Shown here in pieces: positions 1-7,637 of a stretch of DNA of 64,000 bases. The stretch is from assembly GCF_010435965.1 (NCBI RefSeq), contig NZ_JAAGAA010000003.1, forward strand, positions 62,001 to 126,000, written 5' to 3'. Under the pieces are notes generated by a model. It saw only the letters and a program-made list of their open reading frames with translations, made no database searches and had not been told where the DNA came from. The DNA comes from Crenobacter caeni. GTDB taxonomy: Bacteria > Pseudomonadota > Gammaproteobacteria > Burkholderiales > Chromobacteriaceae. The position numbers were made by a program, and so were the translations under genes. Numbering within the stretch: position 1 is the stretch's first letter; each line of letters starts with the position of its first letter.

Positions 1-93
1 ATCGAGCGGCAAGGCGGGCTGATCCGGCCGACACTCGCCGGCCAGCGTTTCCTGAACGACTTGTTAACCCTGTTCCTCAACGACAAAGCGTGA
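1..93 (+). CDS. hemW: HemW-like radical SAM protein, C-terminal fragment (5' end outside window)
   Basis: Frame 1 is open from the window edge to a TGA at 91-93 and encodes about 30 residues ending in [11 protein letters not shown]. This matches the usual C-terminus of HemW, the heme chaperone once called oxygen-independent coproporphyrinogen oxidase-like, where a GLI...LT..G.RFLND tail closes the HemN C-terminal domain. The radical SAM cysteines would lie upstream and are not visible. The next gene begins only a few bases after the stop, so the two are probably co-transcribed. The identification rests on a short tail and is therefore moderate. Confidence 0.6.
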   Translation: MERQGGLIRPTLAGQRFLNDLLTLFLNDKA

Positions 94-98
94 ACACC

Positions 99-482
99 AT
101 GACCAAGAAAATCATCCACACCGACCAGGCCCCGGCAGCGATCGGCGCGTACTCGCAGGCCGTGCAGGCCGGCAACACCGTCTACCTGTCCGGGCAGATC
201 CCGCTCGACCCGGCGACCATGACCGTGGTCGAGGGCGGCTTCGAGGCGGAAACGCGCCAGGTGTTCGCCAACCTGAAGGCGGTGTGCGAGGCGGCCGGCG
301 GTTCGCTGAACGACATCGTCAAGCTCAATGCCTACCTGACCGACCTCGCCAACTTCGCGACCTTCAACAAGGTGATGGCTGAATTCATGGCCGAGCCGTT
401 CCCGGCGCGCGCCGCGGTCGGCGTCGCCAGCCTGCCGCGTGGCGTACAGGTCGAAGCGGAAGCGGTGATGGTGCTGGGCTAA
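99..482 (+). CDS. ridA: RidA family enamine/imine deaminase
   Basis: A 127-residue protein of the RidA/YjgF/UK114 family, which hydrolyses reactive enamine and imine intermediates such as 2-aminoacrylate released by PLP enzymes. The N-terminus [20 protein letters not shown], the SGQIPLDP segment and the C-terminal [14 protein letters not shown] motif with the catalytic arginine are all present, at the usual family length (about 127 residues). An in-frame GTG at 90 overlaps the hemW stop, but ATG 99 gives the family-typical N-terminus and is preferred. It follows hemW closely and is followed by an intrinsic terminator at 509-537. Confidence 0.93.
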   Translation: MTKKIIHTDQAPAAIGAYSQAVQAGNTVYLSGQIPLDPATMTVVEGGFEAETRQVFANLKAVCEAAGGSLNDIVKLNAYLTDLANFATFNKVMAEFMAEPFPARAAVGVASLPRGVQVEAEAVMVLG

Positions 483-508
483 ACCCGGACTCTGCCGTTT
501 TTGCCATA

Positions 509-537
509 CGCCGCCGTGCTTTTGCCGGCGGCGTTTT
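509..537 (+). terminator. Intrinsic terminator after ridA
   Basis: A perfect 8-bp GC stem (509-516 with 526-533) is followed at once by TTTT (534-537). It lies 27 bases after the ridA stop and separates it from the PhzF-like gene. Confidence 0.75.
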
Positions 538-584
538 GCCGTGTGCCGTCCGTGTGATCCAATAGACAATTTCGGGGGAAAACC

Positions 585-1430
585 GTGGCCGCACTTCCTT
601 ACTGCATCGTCAACGTATTCAGCGACGGCAGCCGTTTCGGCGGCAACCCGCTCGCGGTGTTTACCGACGCCCGCAAGCTTCGTGATGACGAGATGCAGGC
701 GATCGCGCGCCAGTTCAACCTGGCCGAGACCGTGTTCGTGCTGCCGGGCGAGGCAGACGGCACCGCCGCGCGCCTGCGCATCTTCACGCCGGCGACCGAG
801 CTGCCGTTTGCCGGGCATCCGGTGCTCGGCGCGGCGGCGGTGCTCGCCGCGCAGCGCGCGCTGGGGCCAGCGTTCACCCTTCGCTGCAACGCGGGGCCGA
901 TCGGGGTGTACGAAGCGGACGGACACTGGTTCTTGTGGGTGCCCACGGCGACACTGCGCCCGGCGGCGCTCTCGGCAAGCGACGCCGCCGCGATGCTGGG
1001 GCTGGCGGAAGGTGCGGTTTGCGGCGCGCCGCAATGGGTGAACACCGGCTCCGAGCAGTTGCTGATCCGGGTCAGCAGCCGCGACGCGGTGCGCGCGGCA
1101 AGGCCCGATCTTGCGCGGCTCATCGCCGGCGCGACGCTGCGACCCGGGCGCAGCATCGCCTACCTGTGGCACGCAGCGGAGGGCGTCGCGACGGTGCGGT
1201 ATTTCTACGTGCAAGACGGGGCGGTGCTCGAAGACATCGGCACCGGCTCGGCGTGCGCGAACCTGGGCGGTTATCTGGCGCTAGGCGGTGAACGGGACCT
1301 CGACTGGTGTGTCGAGCAGGGGGAGACCGCCGGTCGGCCGAACCGCCTGCGCCTGTGCATCGACGCGACGGGGCAGGTCAGCGTCGGCGGGCGCGTGCGC
1401 GCGATGGCAGACGGTGATTTCCGCGGATGA
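585..1430 (+). CDS. PhzF family isomerase-like protein
   Basis: A 281-residue member of the PhzF/DapF-like fold family. Family features are the N-terminal VFSDGSRFGGNPLAVF, the glutamate in NLAETVFVLP that corresponds to the PhzF catalytic Glu, TPATELPFAGHP in the first domain and GSACANLGGYL in the second. True PhzF isomerises a phenazine precursor, but no other phz genes are present here, and most chromosomal homologues have unknown substrates. The start is a GTG at 585 preceded by a purine-rich GGGGG stretch. It is a single gene behind the ridA terminator. Family is secure; substrate unknown. Confidence 0.85.
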   Translation: MAALPYCIVNVFSDGSRFGGNPLAVFTDARKLRDDEMQAIARQFNLAETVFVLPGEADGTAARLRIFTPATELPFAGHPVLGAAAVLAAQRALGPAFTLRCNAGPIGVYEADGHWFLWVPTATLRPAALSASDAAAMLGLAEGAVCGAPQWVNTGSEQLLIRVSSRDAVRAARPDLARLIAGATLRPGRSIAYLWHAAEGVATVRYFYVQDGAVLEDIGTGSACANLGGYLALGGERDLDWCVEQGETAGRPNRLRLCIDATGQVSVGGRVRAMADGDFRG

Positions 1431-1513
1431 TGCCGGTGTTCTTGACGGGAGCAGGCGGTGTTGGCATCCTCGAGCAACCACTCAAACCACCGTTTGAAAA
1501 CGAGGAGAAAATA

Positions 1514-1942
1514 ATGAAGGGGATCCTGAACAAGGGCGCGGCGGTGCTCGCCGGCGTGCTGTTGTGCGGCAGCGCCTGGGCGGCCGGCGCGGTTGGCACC
1601 TGGAAGACCATCGACGACGAGACCAAGCAGCCCAAGGCGCTGGTGCAGATCTCGGAGTCGGCTTCGGGTGAGCTTAGCGGCAAGATCGTCAAACTGTTCA
1701 ACAACCCGGACGCCGTGTGCGGCAAGTGCGACGGCGCCAACAAGGACAAGCCGGTGGTCGGCATGAACATCCTGTGGGGCCTGAAGAAAGATGGCGACGC
1801 ATGGGAAGGCGGCAAGATCCTCGACCCGAAAACGGGCAAGGTCTACAGCGCCAAGCTCAAGGTGGTCGGCGACAAGCTCGAGGTGCGCGGTTTCCTCGGC
1901 ATGGCCTTGCTTGGCCGCACCCAGACCTGGGTCAAGCCGTAA
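1514..1942 (+). CDS. DUF2147 domain exported protein
   Basis: A 142-residue protein with a clear Sec signal peptide (MKGILNKG, a hydrophobic run, then SAWA before AGAVG). The mature domain has the DUF2147 pattern: GTWKTIDDETKQPKALVQI near the N-terminus, a conserved C..C pair (CGKCDG), GMNILWGLKK, WEGGKILDPKTGKVY and a closing GFLGMALLGRTQTW. Members are periplasmic, lipocalin-like small beta proteins of unknown function. The frame extends upstream to 1427, but ATG 1514 has a GAGGAG ribosome site at 1502-1507 and gives the signal peptide, so it is preferred. A terminator follows at 1965-1995. Confidence 0.88.
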   Translation: MKGILNKGAAVLAGVLLCGSAWAAGAVGTWKTIDDETKQPKALVQISESASGELSGKIVKLFNNPDAVCGKCDGANKDKPVVGMNILWGLKKDGDAWEGGKILDPKTGKVYSAKLKVVGDKLEVRGFLGMALLGRTQTWVKP

Positions 1943-1964
1943 GCACTCTGCCCTTGCGGTACAG

Positions 1965-1995
1965 AACGGAAGGCCGGAGGGCTTTCCGTTTTTTT
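1965..1995 (+). terminator. Intrinsic terminator after the DUF2147 gene
   Basis: An AACGGAA arm at 1965-1971 pairs with TTCCGTT at 1984-1990, extended inward by GC pairs, and is followed by a run of T. It ends about 20 bases before the recG start codon. Confidence 0.75.
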
Positions 1996-2015
1996 ATTTC
2001 CGGTAGAATCGGCGC

Positions 2016-4058
2016 ATGAGTGCCGACCTTGCCCATCAGGCGCCCGCTGCCCAGGACGCCACGCTGAAGAAACTCGAGAAGCTGGGCATCCGCCGCCGCT
2101 TCGACCTCGTGCTGCACCTGCCGTTGCGCTACGAGGACGAGACCCACCTCTACCCGATCGCCGACGCGCCTTACGGCCAGCATGTGCTAGTCGAGGGCGA
2201 GGTCACCTCGTGTGAGGTGCAGTTCAGGCCGCGTCGCCAGCTGGTGGCGCGCCTGCGCGACGGCAGCGCCAGCCTGGTGCTGCGCTTCATCCATTTCTAC
2301 CCCAGCCAGCAAAAGCAGCTTGCCGTCGGCCACCGCGTGCGCGCATTGGGCGAGATCCGCCGCGGTTACTTCGGCGACGAGATGGTCCACCCCAAGCTGC
2401 GCGACGTGCACGAGGGCGACGCGCTGGCCGAGCGGCTGACGCCTATCTACCCGACGGTGAACGGCCTGACCCAGCCGGTGCTCAGGCGCATGATCGCGGC
2501 GGAGCTCAAATCCCTGCCGCTTAACGATACCCTGCCCGACGCGGTACGCGCGCGCTACCGCCTGCTGCCGTTTGCCGACGCGGTACGCCTGTTGCACGCG
2601 CCGCCGCCGGAGCTTGGCGCTTCGGCGCTCGCCGACCCGGCCTTGCCGGCGTGGCAGCGGCTGAAATTCGACGAGCTGCTCGCGCAGCAACTGTCGATGC
2701 GCCTGGCCTACCGTGCGCGCAGACAAGGGCACGCGCCGGCGATTGTCGGCGACGGCGCCTTGCGCGCGCGCCTGGCCCAGAGCTTGCCTTTCGCGCTGAC
2801 CGGCGCGCAGCAACGCGTGCTGGCTGAAATCGAGGTTGACCTTGCCAAGCCGCACCCGATGAACCGGCTGCTGCAGGGGGACGTGGGCAGCGGCAAGACC
2901 ATCGTCGCGGCGATGGCGGCGCTCGCCGCGATCGAGGCGGGCTACCAGGTCGCGCTGATGGCGCCGACCGAGATCCTCGCCGAGCAGCACTACCTCAAAC
3001 TCTCCGCCTGGCTCGCCCCACTGGGCGTCGAGGTGGCGTGGCTGTCCGGCAGCCTGAGGAAGAAGGCGCGCGAGGCGATGGCAGCGCGCATCGCCTCGGG
3101 CGAGGCGCGCCTCGCGGTCGGTACCCACGCGCTCTTCCAGGACGACGTCGCCTTCGAGCGGCTGGGGCTGGTGATCGTCGACGAGCAGCACCGCTTCGGC
3201 GTCGGCCAGCGCCTCGCCTTGCAGGGCAAGGGCGGCTCGCCGCACCAACTGATGATGTCGGCGACGCCGATCCCGCGCACGCTGGCGATGAGCTACTACG
3301 CCGATCTTGACGTGTCGGTGATCGACGAGCTGCCGCCCGGGCGCACGCCGATCGTCACCCGGCTGGTGTCGGCCGAGCGGCGGGGCGAGGTGGTCGGTTT
3401 TGTTAACAAGGTGTGCGGGGAGGGCCGGCAGGCGTACTGGGTGTGCCCGCTGATCGAGGAGAGCGAGACGCTGACCCTGCAGACGGCGGTCGACACCCAT
3501 CAGGAGCTGGGCGCTGCGTTGCCCGAGCGGCGCGTCGCGCTGGTGCACGGGCGGATGAAGGCGGCGGAAAAAGCCGAGGTGATGGCGGCCTTCGCGGCAG
3601 GCAGCATTGACGTGCTGGTCGCGACCACCGTGATCGAGGTCGGCGTCGACGTGCCCAACGCGAGCCTGATGGTGATCGAGCACGCCGAGCGGATGGGGCT
3701 CGCGCAGCTGCACCAGTTGCGCGGACGCGTCGGCCGCGGTGCGGCCAAGAGTAGTTGCGTGCTGCTGTTCGAGCAACCGCTGTCGGACCTTGCCAAGGCG
3801 CGGCTCAGGGTGATCTACGAAAACACCGACGGCTTCGAGATCGCGCGGCAGGACCTGTTGATCCGCGGCCCCGGCGAGTTCCTCGGCGCGCGGCAAAGCG
3901 GTGTGCCGATGCTGCGCTTTGCCGACCTGGAGGCCGACAGCGGGCTGCTTGAAGAGGCGCGCGCGCTGGCGCCGGAGCTGCTGTCCAGGATGCCCGAGGT
4001 CGCACACGCGCACCTGGCGCGCTGGCTCGCCGGGCGCGAGCATTTCCTGAAGGCCTGA
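2016..4058 (+). CDS. recG: ATP-dependent DNA helicase RecG
   Basis: A 680-residue RecG, the superfamily 2 helicase that remodels stalled replication forks and Holliday junctions. An N-terminal wedge/OB domain occupies roughly residues 1-250. Walker A GDVGSGKT is near residue 288, the helicase II motif DEQHRFGVGQR near 389, motif III SATPIPRTLA follows, and the C-terminal QLRGRVGRG motif is intact. Length is normal for the family. The start ATG at 2016 follows the terminator of the previous gene within about 20 bp, so its promoter must overlap that area or transcription must read through. It converges with the minus-strand phosphate genes. Confidence 0.96.
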   Translation: MSADLAHQAPAAQDATLKKLEKLGIRRRFDLVLHLPLRYEDETHLYPIADAPYGQHVLVEGEVTSCEVQFRPRRQLVARLRDGSASLVLRFIHFYPSQQKQLAVGHRVRALGEIRRGYFGDEMVHPKLRDVHEGDALAERLTPIYPTVNGLTQPVLRRMIAAELKSLPLNDTLPDAVRARYRLLPFADAVRLLHAPPPELGASALADPALPAWQRLKFDELLAQQLSMRLAYRARRQGHAPAIVGDGALRARLAQSLPFALTGAQQRVLAEIEVDLAKPHPMNRLLQGDVGSGKTIVAAMAALAAIEAGYQVALMAPTEILAEQHYLKLSAWLAPLGVEVAWLSGSLRKKAREAMAARIASGEARLAVGTHALFQDDVAFERLGLVIVDEQHRFGVGQRLALQGKGGSPHQLMMSATPIPRTLAMSYYADLDVSVIDELPPGRTPIVTRLVSAERRGEVVGFVNKVCGEGRQAYWVCPLIEESETLTLQTAVDTHQELGAALPERRVALVHGRMKAAEKAEVMAAFAAGSIDVLVATTVIEVGVDVPNASLMVIEHAERMGLAQLHQLRGRVGRGAAKSSCVLLFEQPLSDLAKARLRVIYENTDGFEIARQDLLIRGPGEFLGARQSGVPMLRFADLEADSGLLEEARALAPELLSRMPEVAHAHLARWLAGREHFLKA

Positions 4059-4067
4059 ACGACGGGC

Positions 4068-4097
4068 AAAAAAAGGCCCCGACTGAGGGGTCGGGGC
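4068..4097 (-). terminator. Strong intrinsic terminator of the small RNA, also downstream of pitA
   Basis: A perfect 8-bp stem (4076-4083 with 4090-4097) has a 6-base loop and, read on the minus strand, seven T. It is oriented for the sRNA and for read-through from pitA. It cannot serve recG in the same way because the plus strand lacks a T tract after the stem. Confidence 0.85.
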
Positions 4098-4144
4098 GAA
4101 TGGGATATTGCTGCAAACAACAAAGGAGAAACCATGATGAAGCG
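4068..4144 (-). ncRNA. Predicted FNR-dependent small RNA (AniS/FnrS-like logic)
   Basis: No protein gene lies between recG and the PiT gene, but the minus strand shows a complete small-RNA unit. A class II FNR promoter (4151-4192) sets the start near 4144. The roughly 77-nt transcript has a single-stranded 5' segment containing GGUUUCUCCUUUG, complementary to a strong Shine-Dalgarno, and just before it CAUCAU, complementary to a start codon. It ends in a GC hairpin (4076-4097) followed by seven U. This architecture is known for Neisseria AniS/FnrS, Hfq-dependent sRNAs made under oxygen limitation. Homology to those RNAs is inferred from architecture, not from alignment. On the plus strand the same bases mimic a ribosome site and tiny reading frame, as expected for an anti-SD seed. 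Confidence 0.7.
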
Positions 4145-4150
4145 GGATGG

Positions 4151-4192
4151 ATGTTAGCGCGTCATCCTGGCGGCCTTGTTGATCCAGATCAA
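4151..4192 (-). promoter_or_regulatory. FNR box plus -10 element (class II promoter of the small RNA)
   Basis: TTGAT-CCAG-ATCAA at 4179-4192 is a perfect match to the FNR/ANR consensus TTGAT-N4-ATCAA. Read on the minus strand, 22 bases separate it from TAACAT (4156-4151), a 4/6 match to the -10 consensus. With the start at 4144 the box centre falls at -41.5, the exact class II FNR geometry. The box lies in a convergent intergenic region, where no protein gene could use it. Confidence 0.75.
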
Positions 4193-4223
4193 TTTTTCAT
4201 TCGTTAGAGATTATCTACTCTCT

Positions 4224-5687
4224 TTATCCGAAGAAGCGGGCGCCGGCGATATAGAGGCCGGCGGCCAGCCCCATCGCCACCGGCAACGTGAACAGCCACG
4301 CGAGCAGGATGTTGCGGATGGTCGACATCTGCAGGCCCGAGCGGTTGGCGAGCATGGTGCCGGCGACCGCGCTGGAGAGCACCTGCGTGGTCGACACCGG
4401 GAAGCCGAACACGCTGGCCGCGCCGATGGCGGTGGCCGCGGTCAGCTGCGCCGACACGCCCTGCGCGTACGTCATGTCCTTCTTGCCGATGCCTTCGCCG
4501 ACGGTGCGCACCACGCGCTTCCAGCCGACCATGGTGCCGATGCCCAAAGCGAGCGCGACGGCGACGATCACCCAGGTCGGCGCGTACTCGGTGGTCGCGG
4601 TCAGATCCTTGCGCAGGCCGGTCAGGTGCGCCTTCTCGGCTGCGGTCAGCCCCGGCAGCTTCAGCGCGATCTTCGCGGCGTCGTCCAGGCACAGAAGGTC
4701 GGTACGCACGTCCCAGCGCTGCTGCTTGTCGAGCTTGTGGTAGTCGGTGGTGTCCAGCAGGCCGGCCAGCACGTTGGCCGTTTCGGCGGTGGCCAGCGGG
4801 TGGCACTGGAAGCGGCCGGTGTCCTTCTTCGGCGGCATCTTGGCGATCAGCGCGGAGAGTTCGGGCGCCTTGCGCTCGTAGAACTGCTGCAGGTGGACGG
4901 CGGCGTCGCGGGTGCGCTCGATCTGGTAAGGCGTGCTGTCCAGGTTGAGCACGAACTTGGCCGGCACGATGCCGATCAGCACCAGCATGATCAGGCCGAC
5001 GCCCTTCTGGCCGTCGTTCGAGCCGTGCGCGAAGCTCACCCCCATCGCCGAGACGATCAGCATGAAGCGCGACCAGAACGGCGGGTGCTTGCGCCCCTCG
5101 ATCTGCTGGCGCTGGAACGGCGTGCGGTGGATGTTGCTGTGCGCCCGAAAGCGCAGCAGCGCAAGCAGGATCAGCGCGGCGACCACCCCGCCCAACAGCG
5201 GCGAGAGCAGCAGCGAGGTGCCGACGTCGAGCGCCTTGCCCCAGTTGATGCCCTGGGTCAGCGGCGCGTTGTTCAGCCAGGCGTTGGCGACGCCGACGCC
5301 CAGCAGCGCACCGATCAGGGTGTGGCTGCTGGACGCGGGCAGGCCGAAGTACCAGGTGCCGAGGTTCCACACGATGGCGGCGGTCAATAGCGCAAATACC
5401 ATCGCCATGCCGCGTGCGCTGTTGATCGAGACCAGGAGGTCGACCGGCAGCAGGTGGACGATCGCGTAGGCGACGGCGAGGCCGCCGGCCATCACGCCCA
5501 GGAAGTTGAAGATGCCCGACGCGACGACCGCGAGCTGCGGTTTCATCGACTGGGTGTAGATGACGGTGGCCACCGCGTTGGCGGTGTCGTGAAAACCGTT
5601 GATGAATTCGAAGGCGAGGACCAGCCCCAGGGAGAGCACGAGGGTGATCGCGAGGGCGGGGCTAAGGTCGCTGAACAGTTCAAGCAT
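4224..5687 (-). CDS. pitA: PitA-type inorganic phosphate transporter
   Basis: A 487-residue PiT-family (PF01384) integral membrane transporter importing metal phosphate with protons. It closely follows the layout of E. coli PitA (about 499 residues): INGFHDTANAVATVIYTQSM in the first repeat, GTWYFGLPASSSHTLIGA, a central hydrophilic loop, then SFAHGSNDGQKG and GFPVSTTQVLSSA in the second repeat. The start ATG at 5687 has only a weak ribosome site. A consensus-like promoter lies at 5719-5747. Its neighbours are a second PiT gene and the pst operon, all on the minus strand, making a phosphate-uptake block. Confidence 0.93.
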   Translation of the reverse strand: MLELFSDLSPALAITLVLSLGLVLAFEFINGFHDTANAVATVIYTQSMKPQLAVVASGIFNFLGVMAGGLAVAYAIVHLLPVDLLVSINSARGMAMVFALLTAAIVWNLGTWYFGLPASSSHTLIGALLGVGVANAWLNNAPLTQGINWGKALDVGTSLLLSPLLGGVVAALILLALLRFRAHSNIHRTPFQRQQIEGRKHPPFWSRFMLIVSAMGVSFAHGSNDGQKGVGLIMLVLIGIVPAKFVLNLDSTPYQIERTRDAAVHLQQFYERKAPELSALIAKMPPKKDTGRFQCHPLATAETANVLAGLLDTTDYHKLDKQQRWDVRTDLLCLDDAAKIALKLPGLTAAEKAHLTGLRKDLTATTEYAPTWVIVAVALALGIGTMVGWKRVVRTVGEGIGKKDMTYAQGVSAQLTAATAIGAASVFGFPVSTTQVLSSAVAGTMLANRSGLQMSTIRNILLAWLFTLPVAMGLAAGLYIAGARFFG

Positions 5688-5718
5688 GATGGACTGCTGT
5701 TGTCATAGGAAGGCGCGA

Positions 5719-5747
5719 TTGTTGGGGGCAAGCGCGGTCGCGTCAAG
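5719..5747 (-). promoter_or_regulatory. Candidate sigma-70 promoter of pitA
   Basis: On the minus strand TTGACG (5747-5742) and AACAAT (5724-5719) are separated by 17 bp, 32 bp upstream of the pitA ATG. No Pho box is visible here, which fits constitutive expression of a Pit transporter. Confidence 0.5.
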
Positions 5748-5830
5748 GCATTTTGTAGGGGAAATTACACGATTCCGAAGGTGTACGTCGCCTATCGGTA
5801 TCAGGCGGGGAATCTGGCTGATTTTGCTGG

Positions 5831-5860
5831 AAAAAACGCTGCCGGCGAAAGCCGGCAGCG
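5831..5860 (-). terminator. Intrinsic terminator after the second PiT gene
   Basis: A perfect 10-bp GC-rich stem with a four-base loop (5837-5846 with 5851-5860) is followed on the minus strand by six T. It lies 14 bases beyond the stop of the 5875-7449 gene and separates it from the pitA promoter. Confidence 0.88.
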
Positions 5861-5874
5861 TAGGGGAATTCGGG

Positions 5875-7449
5875 TCAGAAACCCAGTTGCTGCAGCACGA
5901 GGTAGATCGCGGCCGACATCAGCGCGGAGGCGGGGACGGTGATCACCCAGGCCGCCGCGATCCGCTTGATCAGCGAGCGCTTCACCAGCTCGGTCTTGTA
6001 GACCTGGCGCAGTTCCTTGCGCTCGCGCTTGGAGAAATGCGCCGGGTCCTGCAGCGACTTCATCCGCTGCTTGAGATCCTTGAGCATCTGCCCCTTCTGT
6101 TCGATCGAGGCGGCGGTGAAAGACGTGATGAAGGCGTCGATCGCCGGCTGGTCGTCCTCCGGGTGGTGCGCCTTGATCTGCGCGATCATGATCGCGTAGC
6201 GGTTCTTCAGGTGTTCGCGCAAGAAGCCGATGCCGAACACGCCGCCGACCGCGATATGCGTCGAGCTGACCGGCAGGCCGAGTTGGCTCGCCAGGATCAC
6301 GGTGACGGTCGCCGACATCGCGATCGAGTACGCGCGCATCTGGTCAAGCTCGGTGATCTCGTTGCCGACGGTGCGGATCACCTTGGGGCCGAACAGCGCG
6401 AGGCCGACCGAGATGCCGAGCGCGCCGACCAGCATCACCCACAGCGGGATGCCGGCGGACGCGCCGATCTCGCTGCCGCTGGTCTGCAGCGCGTCGACGA
6501 TGGCGGCCAGCGGGCCGATCGCGTTGGCGACGTCGTTCGAGCCGTGTGCGAAGCTCAAGAGCGCGGCAGACATGATCAGCGGCCAGGTGAACAGCGCGTT
6601 GATCGCCTGCTTGGTGTTTTCCGAGCGCGCGGCGCGGCGCGCGATTACCGGCTTGAGCACCAGGTAGGACACCACGCCGAGGCCGGCGCCGCCGAGCAGC
6701 GCCTCGACAAAGCCGACTTTCCACAGCTTGGACAGCCCCTTGAGCATCAGGTAGGCGGCGAACACGCCGACCATCAGGCCGATCAGCACCGGCACGATGC
6801 GCGCGGCGGCCGCGCGCATGTCGCTCTGGTAGGTGATGGTGCGCTTGATGAAGTAGAGGAAGCCCGCGGCAACGATGCCCCCCATTACCGGCGAGATCAC
6901 CCAGCTGGCGGCGATCTGCACGACCTTGCCCCAGTTGGCGATGCCGAAGCCTGCCGCCATCACGCCGGCGCCCAGCAGCGCGCCGACGATGGAGTGGGTG
7001 GTCGACACCGGTGCACCGACCAGCGTGGCGACGTTCAGCCACAAGGCGGCGGCGAGCAGCGCCGACATCATGATCCAGATGAAGGCGGCCTTGTCCGGGA
7101 TCAGCGAGGGGTCGATGATGCCGCTGCGGATGGTCGACACCACTTCGCCGCCGGCGATCAGCGCGCCGGCCGCCTCGCACACGGCGGCGATCACCAGCGC
7201 GCCGCCCATGGTCAGTGCCTTGGAGCCGACGGCGGGGCCAACGTTGTTGGCGACGTCGTTGGCGCCGATATTCATCGCCATGTAGGCGCCGATCCCGGCG
7301 GCGACCATCATCGGCAGGCTGATATGGCCAAGCGTGGTGCTGTAAATGACGGCGCCGACGATGAAGAGCAGCGCCAGGCCCAGGCGGACGAAATCGTTGC
7401 GGCCGCGTTCGGCCGCCTTGGAGATTTCGCTGTAATCGTGAAGGTCCAC
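5875..7449 (-). CDS. PiT family phosphate transporter, second type
   Basis: A 524-residue PiT transporter of a different subgroup from pitA. The first repeat carries GANDVANNVGPAVGS and GAPVSTTHSIVGALLGAG, and the second FAHGSNDVANAIGPLA and GLPVSSTHIAVGGVFG. A charged cytoplasmic stretch of about 90 residues (EHLKNRYAIMIAQ to KTELVKRS) sits before the last membrane helix. Start choice: the frame is open to a TTG at 7473, but GTG 7449 has AGGA seven bases upstream and is preferred. A terminator-like hairpin stands immediately ahead of the gene. The substrate is probably phosphate, though some PiT members carry sulfate or other anions. Confidence 0.85.
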   Translation of the reverse strand: MDLHDYSEISKAAERGRNDFVRLGLALLFIVGAVIYSTTLGHISLPMMVAAGIGAYMAMNIGANDVANNVGPAVGSKALTMGGALVIAAVCEAAGALIAGGEVVSTIRSGIIDPSLIPDKAAFIWIMMSALLAAALWLNVATLVGAPVSTTHSIVGALLGAGVMAAGFGIANWGKVVQIAASWVISPVMGGIVAAGFLYFIKRTITYQSDMRAAAARIVPVLIGLMVGVFAAYLMLKGLSKLWKVGFVEALLGGAGLGVVSYLVLKPVIARRAARSENTKQAINALFTWPLIMSAALLSFAHGSNDVANAIGPLAAIVDALQTSGSEIGASAGIPLWVMLVGALGISVGLALFGPKVIRTVGNEITELDQMRAYSIAMSATVTVILASQLGLPVSSTHIAVGGVFGIGFLREHLKNRYAIMIAQIKAHHPEDDQPAIDAFITSFTAASIEQKGQMLKDLKQRMKSLQDPAHFSKRERKELRQVYKTELVKRSLIKRIAAAWVITVPASALMSAAIYLVLQQLGF

Positions 7450-7470
7450 AATCAGATCCTGTATTCGGTG

Positions 7471-7506
7471 CAAAAAAGCAAAGGCCCGCAGGAAGCCGTG
7501 CGGGCC
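7471..7506 (-). promoter_or_regulatory. Terminator-like leader hairpin ahead of the second PiT gene (possible attenuator)
   Basis: On the minus strand an 8-bp stem (7506-7499 with 7490-7483) is followed by a T-rich tail (TTTGCTTTTTT). The structure ends about 22 bases before the likely GTG start at 7449. Since pstB already has its own terminator at 7576-7602, this second structure would stop transcription entering the PiT gene unless it is overcome. Confidence 0.55.
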
Positions 7507-7575
7507 GGTCAGGTGAGCGCGAATGTTACCATCCGGTTTCTTTTTGTAGTACTGCTTAAACTGTTAAATGCAAAG

Positions 7576-7602
7576 AAAAATCCCGGCGCCAAGCGCCGGG
7601 AT
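7576..7602 (-). terminator. Intrinsic terminator of the pst operon
   Basis: A 10-bp stem (7580-7589 with 7593-7602) with a three-base loop is followed on the minus strand by a T run. It lies 36 bases after the pstB stop. Confidence 0.85.
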
Positions 7603-7637
7603 GGTCGGGTTGCCGGATGGCATGGCTGTGTAGCGTG

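Noticed and set aside
4134-4157. A 7-codon plus-strand frame with a strong AAAGGAG ribosome site after recG
   Set aside because: It is the exact complement of the sRNA seed on the other strand, ends after seven codons, and has no promoter; the antisense explanation is better.
4176-5390. Plus-strand frame of about 400 codons opposite pitA
   Set aside because: Antisense shadow of a clear PiT transporter; composition is typical of an off-frame translation.
7551-7567. CTG-containing direct repeats upstream of the second PiT gene as a Pho box
   Set aside because: The repeat period is 9 bp instead of the 11 bp required by PhoB.
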